Shown here: positions 44,875 through 54,552 of the stretch, one piece after another | Numbering within the stretch: position 1 is the stretch's first letter | How the letters are laid out: each line of letters begins with the position of its first letter | Assembly: GCF_004912275.1 (NCBI RefSeq) | Contig: NZ_STGY01000055.1 | Span: forward strand, 36,145-100,144 | DNA length: 64,000 bases | Source of the DNA: Glycomyces buryatensis | Lineage (GTDB): Bacteria > Actinomycetota > Actinomycetes > Mycobacteriales > Micromonosporaceae | Reading direction: 5' to 3' | Notes under the pieces: model-generated | Database searches by the model: none | What the model was told of the DNA's origin: nothing | The model's input: the letters and a program-made list of their open reading frames with translations, nothing else | Translations under genes and position numbers: made by a program

Positions 44875-46776
44875 GTGGAAGCAATGACCTACGCGAGCGC
44901 CAGCGGGCTGCTCGCCTGGACCTGGGCGCTCATCGCCCTGCCCGCCGCCGGCGCCGCCGTCCTGCTGCTCGCCGGCCGCCGCGCCGACAAGTGGGGGCAC
45001 TGGATCGGCGTCGCCACCATCGGCGCCGCCTTCGCGCTCGCCCTCGGCTCCTTCGCCTCCCTGCGGGGACTTGAGAACAAGACGATCGCGACCGAGCTGT
45101 TTACCGTCATGTCGGTGGGGGAGCTGCGGATCGACGCTTCGCTGCTGTTCGACCCGCTCAGCGCCGTCTTCTGCCTCCTCATCACCGGCGTAGGCTTCCT
45201 CATCCACATCTACGCCGTCGGCTACATGGCACACGACGACGGGCGCCGGAAGTTCTTCGCCTACTTCAACCTGTTCGTCGCCGCGATGCTCATCCTCGTC
45301 CTCGGCGGCAACTACTTCATGACCTTCGTCGGCTGGGAAGGCGTCGGGCTCGCCTCCTACCTGCTCATCGCGTTCTGGCAGACGAAGCCCGCGGCCGCCA
45401 CCGCGGGCAAGAAGGCGTTCCTGACCAACCGCGTCGCCGACGTCGGGTTCCTGCTCGCCATGTTCCTCATGGTCGGCGCCTTCGGATCGCTCGACTTCGC
45501 GACCGTCTTCAATGGGGCGGAAGGGCTCTCGACCGGCATGAGCCTGGCGATCGGGCTGCTGCTGCTCGCCGCGGCCTGCGGCAAGAGCGGCCAGTGGCCG
45601 TTCCAGACCTGGCTGCCCGACGCGATGGAGGGCCCCACCCCGGTGTCGGCCCTCATCCACGCCGCCACCATGGTCACCGCCGGCGTCTACCTCATCGCCC
45701 GCTCGCACATCATCTTCAGCCTCAATGCGAATGTGCAGACCGCCGTCGTCATGATCGGCGCCCTGACGCTCCTGTTCGGCGCGATCGTCGGCTGCGCGAA
45801 GGACGACATCAAACGCGTCCTCGCCTGGTCCACCGTTTCCCAGATCGGCTACATGTTCCTGGCCGTCGGGCTCGGCGGCGGCGCGTTCGCGCTCGGCATC
45901 ATCCACCTGCTCGCCCACGGCTTCTTCAAGGCCGGGCTGTTCCTCGGTTCCGGCTCGGTCATGCACGCCATGAACGACCAGACCGACATCCGCCGCTTCG
46001 GCGGGCTGTGGCGGGTCATGCCGTGGACGTACGCGACCTTCGCCGCCGGATGGCTCGCCATCATCGGCATGTTCCCCTTCTCGGGGTACTTCACGAAGGA
46101 CCCGATCATCGCCTCCGCGTTCGCCCGCGAAGGCTGGCAGGGCTGGGCCGTCGGCGGCGCGGCACTGCTGGGCGCCGCGCTCACCGCGTTCTACATGACG
46201 CGGCTGTTCGTGCTCACCTTCCACGGCCCCAAGCGATGGACCGACGACGTGCATCCGCATGAGAGCCCGGCGATCATGACGGGCCCGCTCGTCGTCCTCG
46301 CCCTCGGCTCGATCGGCGCCGGCGGCCTCATGGCCACCTCCGTCGTGGACTGGCTGACGCCGGTCTTCGGCGAGGCCCACGAGGCCCACGGGCACCTGAC
46401 CCACGCGCAGGTCACCATCGCGACCATGGCCGTCGTCGTTCTCGGTGCGGCCCTTGCGGTGCTGTTGTTCCGAGGCGGAACCGACGCGGTGCCGCGCGCC
46501 GCCGCCTGGCCGGTGCGGCTCGCCCGCGCCGACCTCGGCGGCGAGGCCGTCAACCGCGGCCTGTTCGAGCGTCCCGGGCGCGTCGCCACCGGCGCCGCCA
46601 TCGCGATGGACGCCCGCGGCGTCGACGGCGTCGTCAACGGCCTGTCCGCGGGCATCGGCGGCACCTCGAGGCGCCTGCTGACGTTGCAGACCGGCTTCGT
46701 CCGCTCCTATGCCCTGTCCATATTGTCCGGCGCCGTCATCGTGGTGGCCGCGCTCATGGTTGTGGTGATCCAATGA
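44875..46776 (+). CDS. nuoL: NADH-quinone oxidoreductase subunit L
   Basis: The 633-residue antiporter-like proton-pump subunit begins at a GTG 5 nt after AGGGG; an ATG at 44884 is a less well-spaced alternative. It has the GWEGVGLASYLLIAFW motif, KSGQWPFQTWLPDAMEGPTPVSALIHAATMV with the proton-path lysine and histidines, and the long lateral helix at its C-terminus. It overlaps nuoM by 4 nt. Confidence 0.97.
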   Translation: MEAMTYASASGLLAWTWALIALPAAGAAVLLLAGRRADKWGHWIGVATIGAAFALALGSFASLRGLENKTIATELFTVMSVGELRIDASLLFDPLSAVFCLLITGVGFLIHIYAVGYMAHDDGRRKFFAYFNLFVAAMLILVLGGNYFMTFVGWEGVGLASYLLIAFWQTKPAAATAGKKAFLTNRVADVGFLLAMFLMVGAFGSLDFATVFNGAEGLSTGMSLAIGLLLLAAACGKSGQWPFQTWLPDAMEGPTPVSALIHAATMVTAGVYLIARSHIIFSLNANVQTAVVMIGALTLLFGAIVGCAKDDIKRVLAWSTVSQIGYMFLAVGLGGGAFALGIIHLLAHGFFKAGLFLGSGSVMHAMNDQTDIRRFGGLWRVMPWTYATFAAGWLAIIGMFPFSGYFTKDPIIASAFAREGWQGWAVGGAALLGAALTAFYMTRLFVLTFHGPKRWTDDVHPHESPAIMTGPLVVLALGSIGAGGLMATSVVDWLTPVFGEAHEAHGHLTHAQVTIATMAVVVLGAALAVLLFRGGTDAVPRAAAWPVRLARADLGGEAVNRGLFERPGRVATGAAIAMDARGVDGVVNGLSAGIGGTSRRLLTLQTGFVRSYALSILSGAVIVVAALMVVVIQ

Positions 46777-48317
46777 TGAATGAGCTCCCATTGCTGTCGG
46801 CGCTCGTCGCCGTGCCCCTGATCGGCGCGGTCATCGTCGCGTCGGTGCGGCGCGAACAGGCGAACGTGGCCAAGTGGACCGCGCTGGGCTTCTCCATCGC
46901 GGTGGCGGTCATCGCCGCGCTGGTGGCGCTCGGCTTCGACTACTCGGACGGGGCCCCGTGGCTCCAGCAGACCGAGTCCTACTCGTGGGTCGAGGCCTGG
47001 GACCTGAACCTGTCGTGGGGCGTTGACGGGATCGCGCTGCTGCTGGTGGCGCTCACGGCCGGGCTGGTCCCGATCGCGATGCTCGCCGCCTGGCGGGACC
47101 TCGACTCGGTCAAGCGCTCGGTGCCGGCGTTCTTCGCGCTGATCCTGGCGCTCGAGGCGGCCATGCTGGCGACCTTCCTGGCGTCCAATGTGCTGCTGTT
47201 CTACTTCTTCTTCGAGGCCATGCTGGTCCCGATGTACTTCCTCATCGGCTCCTACGGGACCGGGCCCCGCCGCCAATACGCGGCCGTGAAGTTCTTCCTG
47301 TACTCGCTGGTCGGCGGCCTGTTCATGCTCGTCGCCGTCATCGGCCTGTGGGTTCACAACGGTGGCGTTTTCGACTGGCAGACGCTCGTCGCGGCCGAGC
47401 CGATGGAGGCCGGGTCGCTCCAGAACTGGCTGTTCCTCGGCTTCTTCATCGCCTTCGCGATCAAGGCCCCGTTCTTCCCGTTCCACACCTGGCTGCCCGA
47501 TGCGGGCGGTGCCGCCCCGGCGGCCATCGCCGCGCTGCTCGTCGGCGTCATGGACAAGATCGGGACGTTCGCGATCCTGCGCTACTGCCTGCCGCTGTTC
47601 CCCGATGCGACGCGGACGTTCGCGCCGTGGATCATCGGGATGAGCGTCATCGGCGTCGTCTACGCGGCCCTGGTCGCGATCGGGCAGACCGACCTGAAGC
47701 GGCTGGTCGCCTACACGTCGATCGCCCACTTCGGGTTCATCGGGCTGGGGATCTTCGCGTTCACCCAGACCTCGGCGACCGGCGCCGTCCTCTACATGTT
47801 CAACCACGGCCTCGCCACGGGCCTGCTGTTCATCGTCGTCGGGATGCTGACGCTGCGCCGCGGTTCGGCGTCCATCACCGACTACGGGGGAGCGGCCAAG
47901 ACGCTGCCGCTGCTGGCGGGGGTCTTCCTCTTCGCCGGCCTGGCGTCGCTGTCGCTGCCCGGGACCGCCCCGTTCATCTCGGAGTTCCTGGTCCTATTGG
48001 GCGCCTTCGCATCGAACGAGCCGGTCGCGATCGTGGCGACCCTGGGCATCATCCTCGCCGCCGCTTACGTGCTGTGGATGTACCAGCGGACCATGCAGGG
48101 CACCCGCAACCCCGCCCTGGACGACCTTTCGGCGATGAAACGCGACCTCACCATTCGCGAGAAGGCCCTCGTGGCCCCGCTCGTGATCGCGATCCTCGGC
48201 TTCGGCCTCTACCCGCAGCCGCTCATCGACGCCGTCGAACCCGCCGTGGACAACACCCTGCAATTCGTGGTCGACGAACCCGCCGACGTGCCAGCCGCTG
48301 GAGAGACCAATGAATGA
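46773..48317 (+). CDS. nuoM: NADH-quinone oxidoreductase subunit M
   Basis: The 514-residue antiporter-like subunit has about 14 transmembrane helices, the FFFEAMLVPMYFLIGSYG motif with the key glutamate, and FPFHTWLPDAGGAAPAAIAALLVGVMDKIG. In most homologues the last motif reads LPDAHxxAP; the His after LPDA is Gly here. It overlaps nuoN by 8 nt. Confidence 0.96.
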   Translation: MMNELPLLSALVAVPLIGAVIVASVRREQANVAKWTALGFSIAVAVIAALVALGFDYSDGAPWLQQTESYSWVEAWDLNLSWGVDGIALLLVALTAGLVPIAMLAAWRDLDSVKRSVPAFFALILALEAAMLATFLASNVLLFYFFFEAMLVPMYFLIGSYGTGPRRQYAAVKFFLYSLVGGLFMLVAVIGLWVHNGGVFDWQTLVAAEPMEAGSLQNWLFLGFFIAFAIKAPFFPFHTWLPDAGGAAPAAIAALLVGVMDKIGTFAILRYCLPLFPDATRTFAPWIIGMSVIGVVYAALVAIGQTDLKRLVAYTSIAHFGFIGLGIFAFTQTSATGAVLYMFNHGLATGLLFIVVGMLTLRRGSASITDYGGAAKTLPLLAGVFLFAGLASLSLPGTAPFISEFLVLLGAFASNEPVAIVATLGIILAAAYVLWMYQRTMQGTRNPALDDLSAMKRDLTIREKALVAPLVIAILGFGLYPQPLIDAVEPAVDNTLQFVVDEPADVPAAGETNE

Positions 48318-49863
48318 GACTCAAACCGCCACTCTCCAGATCGACTGGGGCGGACTGGCGCCCATGATCATCGTCTTCGCCGTGGCCTTCGTGGGGCTGC
48401 TGGTGGAGGCCTCCGTGCCCAAGCGGCGCCGGCTCCCGGTGCAGCTGGCGCTGACCGTCGCCGCCCTCATCGGCGCCGTCGTGGCGGTGGTGCTCCTTCA
48501 GGGCGCCAACACGACCGCGTTCTCGATCGGGGGCACCCCGATCGGCTCGGTCATCCTCGACGGTCCCGGGCTGTTCATGCAGGGCCTCATCGCGGTTCTC
48601 GCGCTCGTGGCGGTCCTGCTGCTCGCCGAGCACCGCACCACCGCGGGCGGCGACTTCGTCTCCGAGGCGGCGGTGGTGGCCGACTCGGCCGCCGACGTGG
48701 CCCAGCGGCGCGATCCCGGCGCGACCGAGATCTTCCCGCTGACGCTCTTCGCCGTCGGCGGCATGATGATGTTCGTGACGGCCGGCGACCTGCTCACCAT
48801 GTTCGTCGCGCTGGAGATGTTCAGCCTCCCGCTGTACCTGCTGTGCGGCCTGGCCAAGCGCCGCCGGCTCATCTCCCAGGAGGCCTCGCTCAAGTACTTC
48901 CTGCTGGGGGCCTTCGCTTCGGCGTTCTTCGTCTACGGCATGGCGATGCTCTACGGGTTCGCCGGCACCATCGACCTGGTCGGCATCAACCAGGCCGGGG
49001 TCAGCTCGGGCGAGCCGCGGATGCTGCTGTACATCGGCGTGGCCATGATCTCGGTGGCCCTGCTCTTCAAGGCCGCGGCGGTCCCGTTCCACATGTGGAC
49101 CCCCGACGTCTACACCGGAGCCCCGACGCCGGTCACGGCCCTCATGGCCGGCTGCGTCAAGGTCGCCGCCTTCGGCGGCCTGCTGCGGGTCTTCAACGTG
49201 GGCCTGTCCTCCTCCGCGTGGGACTGGCACACCATCCTGGTGATCATCGCGGTCGCCACCATGCTCGGCGGCGCGATCTTCGCGGTCACCCAGCGGAACA
49301 TCAAGCGGCTCTTGGCCTACAGCTCCATCGCCAACGCCGGGTACCTCCTGGTCGGCGTGATCGCCCTCGGCGACGCGGTCGGCCAGACCATGTTCTACCT
49401 GGCCGCATACGGCTTCACGGTCATCGCCGCCTTCGCGGTGGTCAGCCTGGTCCGGGACGGCGACGAGGAGGCGACCCACCTGTCCCGCTGGGCCGGGCTC
49501 GGCAAGAGCTCCCCGTGGACGGCGGTGGTCTTCACCGTCCTGATGCTGGCCCTGGCCGGCATCCCGTTCACGAGCGGCTTCGCCGCCAAGTTCGCCCTCT
49601 TCGGCGCGGGCATCGAAGCGGGCGAGGTCGGCCTGGTCGTCGTCGGCGTCATCTCCTCGGCGATCCTGGCCTTCCCGTACCTGCGGGTCGTGGTGCTCCT
49701 GTGGCTCAATGAACCGGCCCCGGACGCCCCGACGGTCAACCTCCCCAGCCCGATGGCGGGCACGGTGGTGGCGGTAGGCGTGGCCGCGACGATTCTGCTC
49801 GGACTCTTCCCCGGCCTCCTGCTCAGCATCGTGGACGGGGCCAGCACCTTCCTGGGTACCTGA
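48310..49863 (+). CDS. nuoN: NADH-quinone oxidoreductase subunit N
   Basis: The 517-residue antiporter-like subunit has the ALEMFSLPLYLLCGL motif, SLKYFLLGAFASAFFVYGMAMLYG, and VPFHMWTPDVYTGAPTPVTALMAGCVKVAAFGGLLR. It completes the membrane arm and is the last gene of the operon, followed by a very strong hairpin. Confidence 0.97.
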   Translation: MNETQTATLQIDWGGLAPMIIVFAVAFVGLLVEASVPKRRRLPVQLALTVAALIGAVVAVVLLQGANTTAFSIGGTPIGSVILDGPGLFMQGLIAVLALVAVLLLAEHRTTAGGDFVSEAAVVADSAADVAQRRDPGATEIFPLTLFAVGGMMMFVTAGDLLTMFVALEMFSLPLYLLCGLAKRRRLISQEASLKYFLLGAFASAFFVYGMAMLYGFAGTIDLVGINQAGVSSGEPRMLLYIGVAMISVALLFKAAAVPFHMWTPDVYTGAPTPVTALMAGCVKVAAFGGLLRVFNVGLSSSAWDWHTILVIIAVATMLGGAIFAVTQRNIKRLLAYSSIANAGYLLVGVIALGDAVGQTMFYLAAYGFTVIAAFAVVSLVRDGDEEATHLSRWAGLGKSSPWTAVVFTVLMLALAGIPFTSGFAAKFALFGAGIEAGEVGLVVVGVISSAILAFPYLRVVVLLWLNEPAPDAPTVNLPSPMAGTVVAVGVAATILLGLFPGLLLSIVDGASTFLGT

Positions 49864-49872
49864 CCAGTTAAT

Positions 49873-49927
49873 ACAACGACCGCCCGGCGTTGTCCACAAC
49901 CTGTGGACAACGCCGGGCGGTCGTTGT
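49873..49927. terminator. Bidirectional terminator after nuoN
   Basis: A perfect 26-bp stem (49873-49898 with 49902-49927) with a 3-nt loop, flanked by short TTGTT/AACAA sequence, sits between nuoN and a convergent membrane-protein gene and serves both. Confidence 0.92.
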
Positions 49928-49938
49928 TCTGACTGTGC

Positions 49939-50472
49939 TCAGCGGGGCATGCCCGCGCCGACCAGTTCCCGCTCCTCGGCGGGCTCGGGGATCGCGACCG
50001 GCACGCGGGTGGCGAACCACGCCTTCGCCGACTTCGAAGAGAGGCATCCGAGGATCGAGGCCGGGAAGGCGCCGCAGACCACGAGCATCGCGGCCGCGCT
50101 GAGGAAGAACGGGGCGTCGTCGGGGAACGTCGCGAGGTAGGCGCGGAGGGCGATCCACAGGTACATGGCGAAGGGAATATAGGCCAGCGCGTACCAGGCG
50201 ACCACGATCGCCGAGTCGTCGCGGCGCCCGAGGCGCTGCGCGATGACGGGCATTGCCGCCGTGATCCCGATCGAGACCAGGATGAGCACCCAGCGTTCGA
50301 GGTCGATGGAGAGCAGCACGTCACCCATGGTGTCGTGGCTGGAGTCCGAGGTGGTGGCGGCGAAGACGAAGCCCAGGCCGATCGTGTAGAGGCTGGTGAT
50401 CGCGATGAATTGCAGCCAGAGCAGTGCCTGAGCAGCCATGACGGTCTTGGGTTTTACGGCAGGTTGCTGCAC
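49939..50472 (-). CDS. Small membrane protein, unknown
   Basis: The 177-residue protein has four predicted transmembrane helices (about 12-35, 60-80, 90-110 and 120-142) and a short cytosolic tail (VPVAIPEPAEERELVGAGMPR). I do not recognise the family. It is convergent with nuoN and divergent from the MFS transporter gene, and is probably monocistronic. Confidence 0.65.
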   Translation of the reverse strand: MQQPAVKPKTVMAAQALLWLQFIAITSLYTIGLGFVFAATTSDSSHDTMGDVLLSIDLERWVLILVSIGITAAMPVIAQRLGRRDDSAIVVAWYALAYIPFAMYLWIALRAYLATFPDDAPFFLSAAAMLVVCGAFPASILGCLSSKSAKAWFATRVPVAIPEPAEERELVGAGMPR

Positions 50473-50620
50473 TGCGCTCCTTGACGGTTCTCTCTAAGGA
50501 CACTGGATCCTTCGAAGACGCGGGGCGGGGGGATTGCCCGCCGTCGAGCCCGGGGGCCAGGGTGGCCCTTGAACGATAGCGAACCCGTTCCAGCCGTGAC
50601 CTCGGACGTTCGGTCAACTC

Positions 50621-50672
50621 TTGACTTCCCAGATTCTGGTAGCTACTGTCAAATGACAGTAACTATCAGAAT
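50621..50672 (+). promoter_or_regulatory. Promoter and TetR operator of the MFS-tetR unit
   Basis: TTGACT (50621-50626), a 17-bp spacer and TACTGT (50644-50649) form a good promoter. A 40-bp palindrome (arms 50633-50651 and 50654-50672, two mismatches, core TACTGTCAAATGACAGTA) covers the spacer and -10 region. It is the likely site of the TetR protein encoded downstream. Confidence 0.75.
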
Positions 50673-50681
50673 GAAGGAGCC

Positions 50682-52207
50682 ATGAGCACCCTCTCCACAC
50701 GCCGCCGCTGGGCGGCCCTTCTCGCCCTCCTGCTGGGCATCCTCGTCGTCGGGCTCGACGTCACGATCCTCAATGTCGCGCTGCCCACGCTCGCCGTGGA
50801 CCTCGACGCCTCCACCGCCGACCTCCAGTGGATCGTCGACGCGTTCATCGTCGTGCTCGCGGCCCTGCTGCTGCCGGCCGGACTGCTCGGGACCGGATCG
50901 GGCGCAAGAAGATCCTGCTCGTCGGGCTGGCGATCTTCGCCCTCGCCTGCACGGTCGCGACCCTCGCCGACAGCGTCGGCGTCCTCATCGCCGCGCGCGT
51001 CCTCATGGGCGTCGGCGCCGCCATCGTCATGCCCGTGTCCATGTCGGTCGTGCCGAGCATGTTCGCCGGGGCCGAGCGCACCCGCGCGATCGCCCTGCTC
51101 ACCGCCGGCATGGCGATCGGCCTGCCGCTGGGCCCGCTGGTCGGCGGGTGGCTGTTGGAGCACTACTGGTGGGGTTCGGTGTTCCTCATCAATATCCCGC
51201 TCATCGTCGCCGGGTTCATCGCCGTCGCCGTGTTCCTACCCGAGTCGACCGACCGCCACGCGCCCCGCCTCCAGCCGTTCGCGGCCGCGGCGGCGGTGCT
51301 CGGGCTCGCCGCGCTCGTCTACGGCGTCATCGAGGCGCCGACCCACGGCTGGACCTCCGCGCACACCCTCATCGGCGGGATCGGCGGCCTGGCCCTGGTG
51401 GCGCTGTTCGTGGTCAGCCAGCTGCGTTCGGCCGAGCCGATGGTGGACCTGGGGCTGTTCCGGAACCGGGCGTTCCTGTGGGGCTCGATCGTGGTCACCG
51501 CCGCCTCGCTGGTGCTGATGGGCTCGCTGTTCCTGGTGCCGCAGTACCTCCAGATCGTGGAGGGCAACACCGCCTTCGGCGCCGGCCTGCGCCTGCTGCC
51601 GATGATCGGCGGACTGCTGTGCGGCGGCCTCGCGTCGGAGCGCATGGCCGGGCGCTGGGGCTACCGGTTCACCATCACGTGCGGCCTCGGACTGCTCGCG
51701 GCGGGCTGCCTGATCGCGCTGTTCACCAGTCCCGACTCGGGGTACGCCCTGGCCGGGACCTGGCTCGCCGTCGTCGGCGCCGGGCTCGGTTTGTCCATGG
51801 TCCCGGCAACGGACGCGGTCCTCGGGTCCCTCCCGCCCGACAGCGCCGCCACCGGCTCGGCCCTGATGCAGACGATGCGTCAGACCGGCGGCGCGATCGG
51901 CGTCGCCGTGCTCGGCTCGATCGCCTCCTCGGTCTACCGCTCCGAGCTCGACGTGTCCGGCCTCCCTCCCGAGGCCGCCGGTCCGGCCGAGGACTCCGTC
52001 GCGGGAGCCGCCGCCGTCGCCGATCAGCTCGGTCTGCCCGAGGTCGCCGCGGCCGCGAACGCCGCGTTCACCGACGCCATGGTCGTGGTCTTCCTCGCCT
52101 GCGCCATCCTCACCGGGGCGGTGAAGATCGCCGCCGGACTCAGGTTCCCGAGGACGGTGGAGGCGGACGAGGCACAATCACAACATGAGCCGTCCCGGAC
52201 TGCGTGA
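50682..52207 (+). pseudogene. EmrB/QacA-type MFS drug exporter, frameshifted
   Basis: The first 70 residues (LLGILVVGLDVTILNVALPTLAVDLDASTADLQWIVDAF) are the start of a 14-helix DHA2-type exporter. The reading frame breaks at the GGG run 50889-50891: with one extra G the frame would read LLGDRIGRKKILLVGLAIF and continue uninterrupted to 52207. So the gene is full length but for a single-base deletion, either a real inactivation or a sequence error in a GC-rich run. The stop overlaps the downstream tetR start by 23 nt. The expected role is proton-driven efflux of a toxic compound sensed by the TetR protein. Confidence 0.85.
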
Positions 52208-52772
52208 GCGAAAGAAGATCGAGACCCTTCACCGGGTCCAGGAGGAGGCCATGCGGCTGTTCGACGAACAGGGCTACGACGCGACGACGATCGAGCAGAT
52301 CGCGGCGGCCGCAGGGGTCTCCCCCTCCACCTTCTACCGCTACTTCCCGACCAAAGAGGACGTGGTCGTCCAGGACGAGTACGACCCGATGATCATCGGC
52401 GTCTTCCAATCCCAACCGGAGGGCGTCGCACCCATCGACGCGCTCCGCGCCACCCTCACCGAGCTGTTCGGACAGTTCACCGCCGAGGACATGCAGCGCA
52501 TCCACCACCGCGTCGAACTGATCTACTCCGTGCCGGCGTTGCAGGCCCGGCAGATCCGGCAGACGGTCGCCACCGAGCGGATGATCTGCGACCTGGTGGC
52601 CGCCCGGGCCGGCCGCGACCCCGCCGACCTGGAGGTCCGGAACTTCGCCGCGACGCTGGTGGCCGCCTGGGTCACCGCGATCACCGCTTGGAGCGAGAAG
52701 GGCGGTCAAGGCAACCTGCTGGACTACATGGACCGCTGCCTCACCCACCTCGAAGCGGGCGTGCCGCTCTGA
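52185..52772 (+). CDS. TetR-family repressor of the adjacent exporter
   Basis: The 195-residue protein has the TetR N-terminal helix-turn-helix (EEAMRLFDEQGYDATTIEQIAAAAGVSPSTFYRYFPTKEDVV) and a helical ligand-binding domain ending LDYMDRCLTHLEAG. It overlaps the end of the MFS gene and is transcribed with it from the promoter at 50621, which contains a matching palindrome, so it probably autoregulates the pair. Confidence 0.92.
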   Translation: MSRPGLRERKKIETLHRVQEEAMRLFDEQGYDATTIEQIAAAAGVSPSTFYRYFPTKEDVVVQDEYDPMIIGVFQSQPEGVAPIDALRATLTELFGQFTAEDMQRIHHRVELIYSVPALQARQIRQTVATERMICDLVAARAGRDPADLEVRNFAATLVAAWVTAITAWSEKGGQGNLLDYMDRCLTHLEAGVPL

Positions 52773-52785
52773 GCTGGACAGGCGG

Positions 52786-53382
52786 TCAGTCGGTGAAGGC
52801 CGATGTGTCGAGCTCGAAGTCGAACGGTGCTGGAACCGTCACGGGCTTGCCGAAAAGGACCGTCGTGTGGGTCTGGTAGCCCCGCTCAGACGGGTCGGAG
52901 TATACCGTCAGTTCCCGCTTCTTCATGTCGAAGAGAAGGTAGACGGGAACATCCGAGCGACCATAGATGTCGAGTTTCGAGGTCAGGTCATCGCGGCGGG
53001 TCGACGGCGAGGTGAACTCGCCGACCAGTACGAGTGATTCGCTTGGAGCGAAAGGCGTGTCGTTCTCCGCCATGTCGAGGTCCACGACATAGAGGTCTGG
53101 GCCAAGTGCCCCGTGCATCGCAGGGAAGATGAACTTGAACGGCGCCTCTCGGGCGGAGTAACCTTCGGGCGCATGGCGCCGGAGCTGCTCAAGCATGGAT
53201 TCCATCGGCTTGGCGTAAGTCCACCTCGACCACGGCGACACGACGATTTTCCCCCCGAAGACCTCGACATTGTGGTGGGGAGCTTCCACTTCATCCGCGA
53301 TGGTCAGTTGCTCGCGAAACTCCCGTTCCGCCCCATCGTAGGCGTCGGTGTCGGTTTCCTTGCGTTCGAGGGTCATCGCCAT
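52786..53382 (-). CDS. Uma2-family (DUF820) nuclease-like protein
   Basis: I choose the ATG at 53382 because GAGGAGG lies 5 nt upstream; an in-frame GTG at 53400 is less likely. The 198-residue protein shows the PD-(D/E)xK-type core of Uma2 proteins: GPDLYVVD, LVGEFTSPSTRRDDLTSKLDIYGRSDVPVYLLFD with the E...K pair, and ELTVYSDP. The family is very common in actinobacteria and cyanobacteria and of unsettled function. It stands alone. Confidence 0.85.
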   Translation of the reverse strand: MAMTLERKETDTDAYDGAEREFREQLTIADEVEAPHHNVEVFGGKIVVSPWSRWTYAKPMESMLEQLRRHAPEGYSAREAPFKFIFPAMHGALGPDLYVVDLDMAENDTPFAPSESLVLVGEFTSPSTRRDDLTSKLDIYGRSDVPVYLLFDMKKRELTVYSDPSERGYQTHTTVLFGKPVTVPAPFDFELDTSAFTD

Positions 53383-53455
53383 CGTCGCCTCCTCGGTCAC
53401 CCGTGCGTTGGTATATACGCACGACCGATTATGGCAGGTCTATCCGGAAACCGCG

Positions 53456-54451
53456 TCAGGCCTCTCGTTCGAGCATGTAGTCGCAGATGTCGATCAGGGC
53501 CGCGCTGGCCGGGCCCTGGGGGAGGGCCTGGGCCAGGTCGTGGGCCCGCCGGCCGTACTGCTCCAGGGTCGCTCGCGCCTGGTCGATCGCCGTGGAGGCG
53601 CGAAGCAGCGCAAGGGCTTCGGCGAGGTCCTCCTCGGCCACCGGGCCGGAGACGAGTTCGCGCAGGCGCTCCTCCGACGGGTCGGTGCCGGCGAGGGCGT
53701 AGATGATCGGGAGGGTCGGGACGCCTTCGAGGAGGTCGGTGCCGGGGGTCTTGCCCGAGGTGTCGGAGGCGATGTCGATGATGTCGTCGGCGATCTGGAA
53801 GGCCACGCCGATGACTTCGCCGAACTCCTCGGCGATCGCGACGGTCTCGGGCGGCGCTCCGGCGAACCAGGCGCCGAACTTCGCGCTGGTGGCGATGAGC
53901 GAGCCGGTCTTCTCCGAGAGGATGTCCAGGTGCCATTCGACGGGGTCGATCCCGTCGGGACGCCGGACCGTCTCGTTGATCTGGCCGCGAACCAGCCGCG
54001 CGAACGTCGCCGCCTGCACCCGCACCGCCTCGGGGCCGAGGTCGGACATGATCTGCGCGGCCTGGCTGAACAGGTAGTCCCCGGTGAGGATCGCGATCGA
54101 GTTGTCCCAGCGGGCATTCGCCGAGGGGGCGCCGCGACGCACGGCGGCCTCGTCCATGACGTCGTCGTGGTACAGCGTCGCCAGATGCGTCAGTTCGAGC
54201 GCCACGGCGGAGTCGATGATGCCCGGCCGGCCCGGGTCGCCCAGGTGGGAGCAGGCGAGGGTCAGCATGGGGCGGAAGCGCTTCCCGCCGGCGTGAATGA
54301 GGTGGGCGCCGGACTGGCGCAGCAGTGGCTGGTCCGTGTCGACGGCCTTGAGCAGCCGCTCCTCGACAGCGTCGAGCGACTCGCGCATCTGGTCGGCGAA
54401 GGCCGCGTCGGTAAAGCTCAGCGCGGTCTGGGCGCTTCCGGTGGTCACCAC
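53456..54451 (-). CDS. Long-chain polyprenyl diphosphate synthase
   Basis: The 331-residue trans-prenyltransferase has both aspartate-rich motifs, DDVMD (96-100) and DDIID (222-226), with GGKRFRP near residues 55-61. It condenses isopentenyl diphosphate units into a C30-C50 chain that serves as the menaquinone side chain in actinobacteria. Downstream placement of the nuo operon matches Streptomyces. Together with MenG and MenJ in this window it would supply quinone for complex I. Confidence 0.92.
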   Translation of the reverse strand: MVTTGSAQTALSFTDAAFADQMRESLDAVEERLLKAVDTDQPLLRQSGAHLIHAGGKRFRPMLTLACSHLGDPGRPGIIDSAVALELTHLATLYHDDVMDEAAVRRGAPSANARWDNSIAILTGDYLFSQAAQIMSDLGPEAVRVQAATFARLVRGQINETVRRPDGIDPVEWHLDILSEKTGSLIATSAKFGAWFAGAPPETVAIAEEFGEVIGVAFQIADDIIDIASDTSGKTPGTDLLEGVPTLPIIYALAGTDPSEERLRELVSGPVAEEDLAEALALLRASTAIDQARATLEQYGRRAHDLAQALPQGPASAALIDICDYMLEREA

Positions 54452-54552
54452 AGGCTCACCTTATCGTGTGGGGTGGTAATCGGGCACAGGGCGGGAAAGG
54501 GCAGTCGCCTGCGTCCCAGCGCCGCATCGCGGTCCGCCGATCGCATTGGACG

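Noticed and set aside
44800..46791. A 663-residue minus-strand open frame opposite nuoL
   Set aside because: The composition is highly charged and repetitive (HDDG, GEEQ), typical of antisense of a membrane protein in high-GC DNA.
47486..47545. Glycine in place of the usual histidine after LPDA in NuoM as a sign of inactivation
   Set aside because: All other motifs and the length are intact and homologues vary at this position, so it is noted but not treated as a defect.
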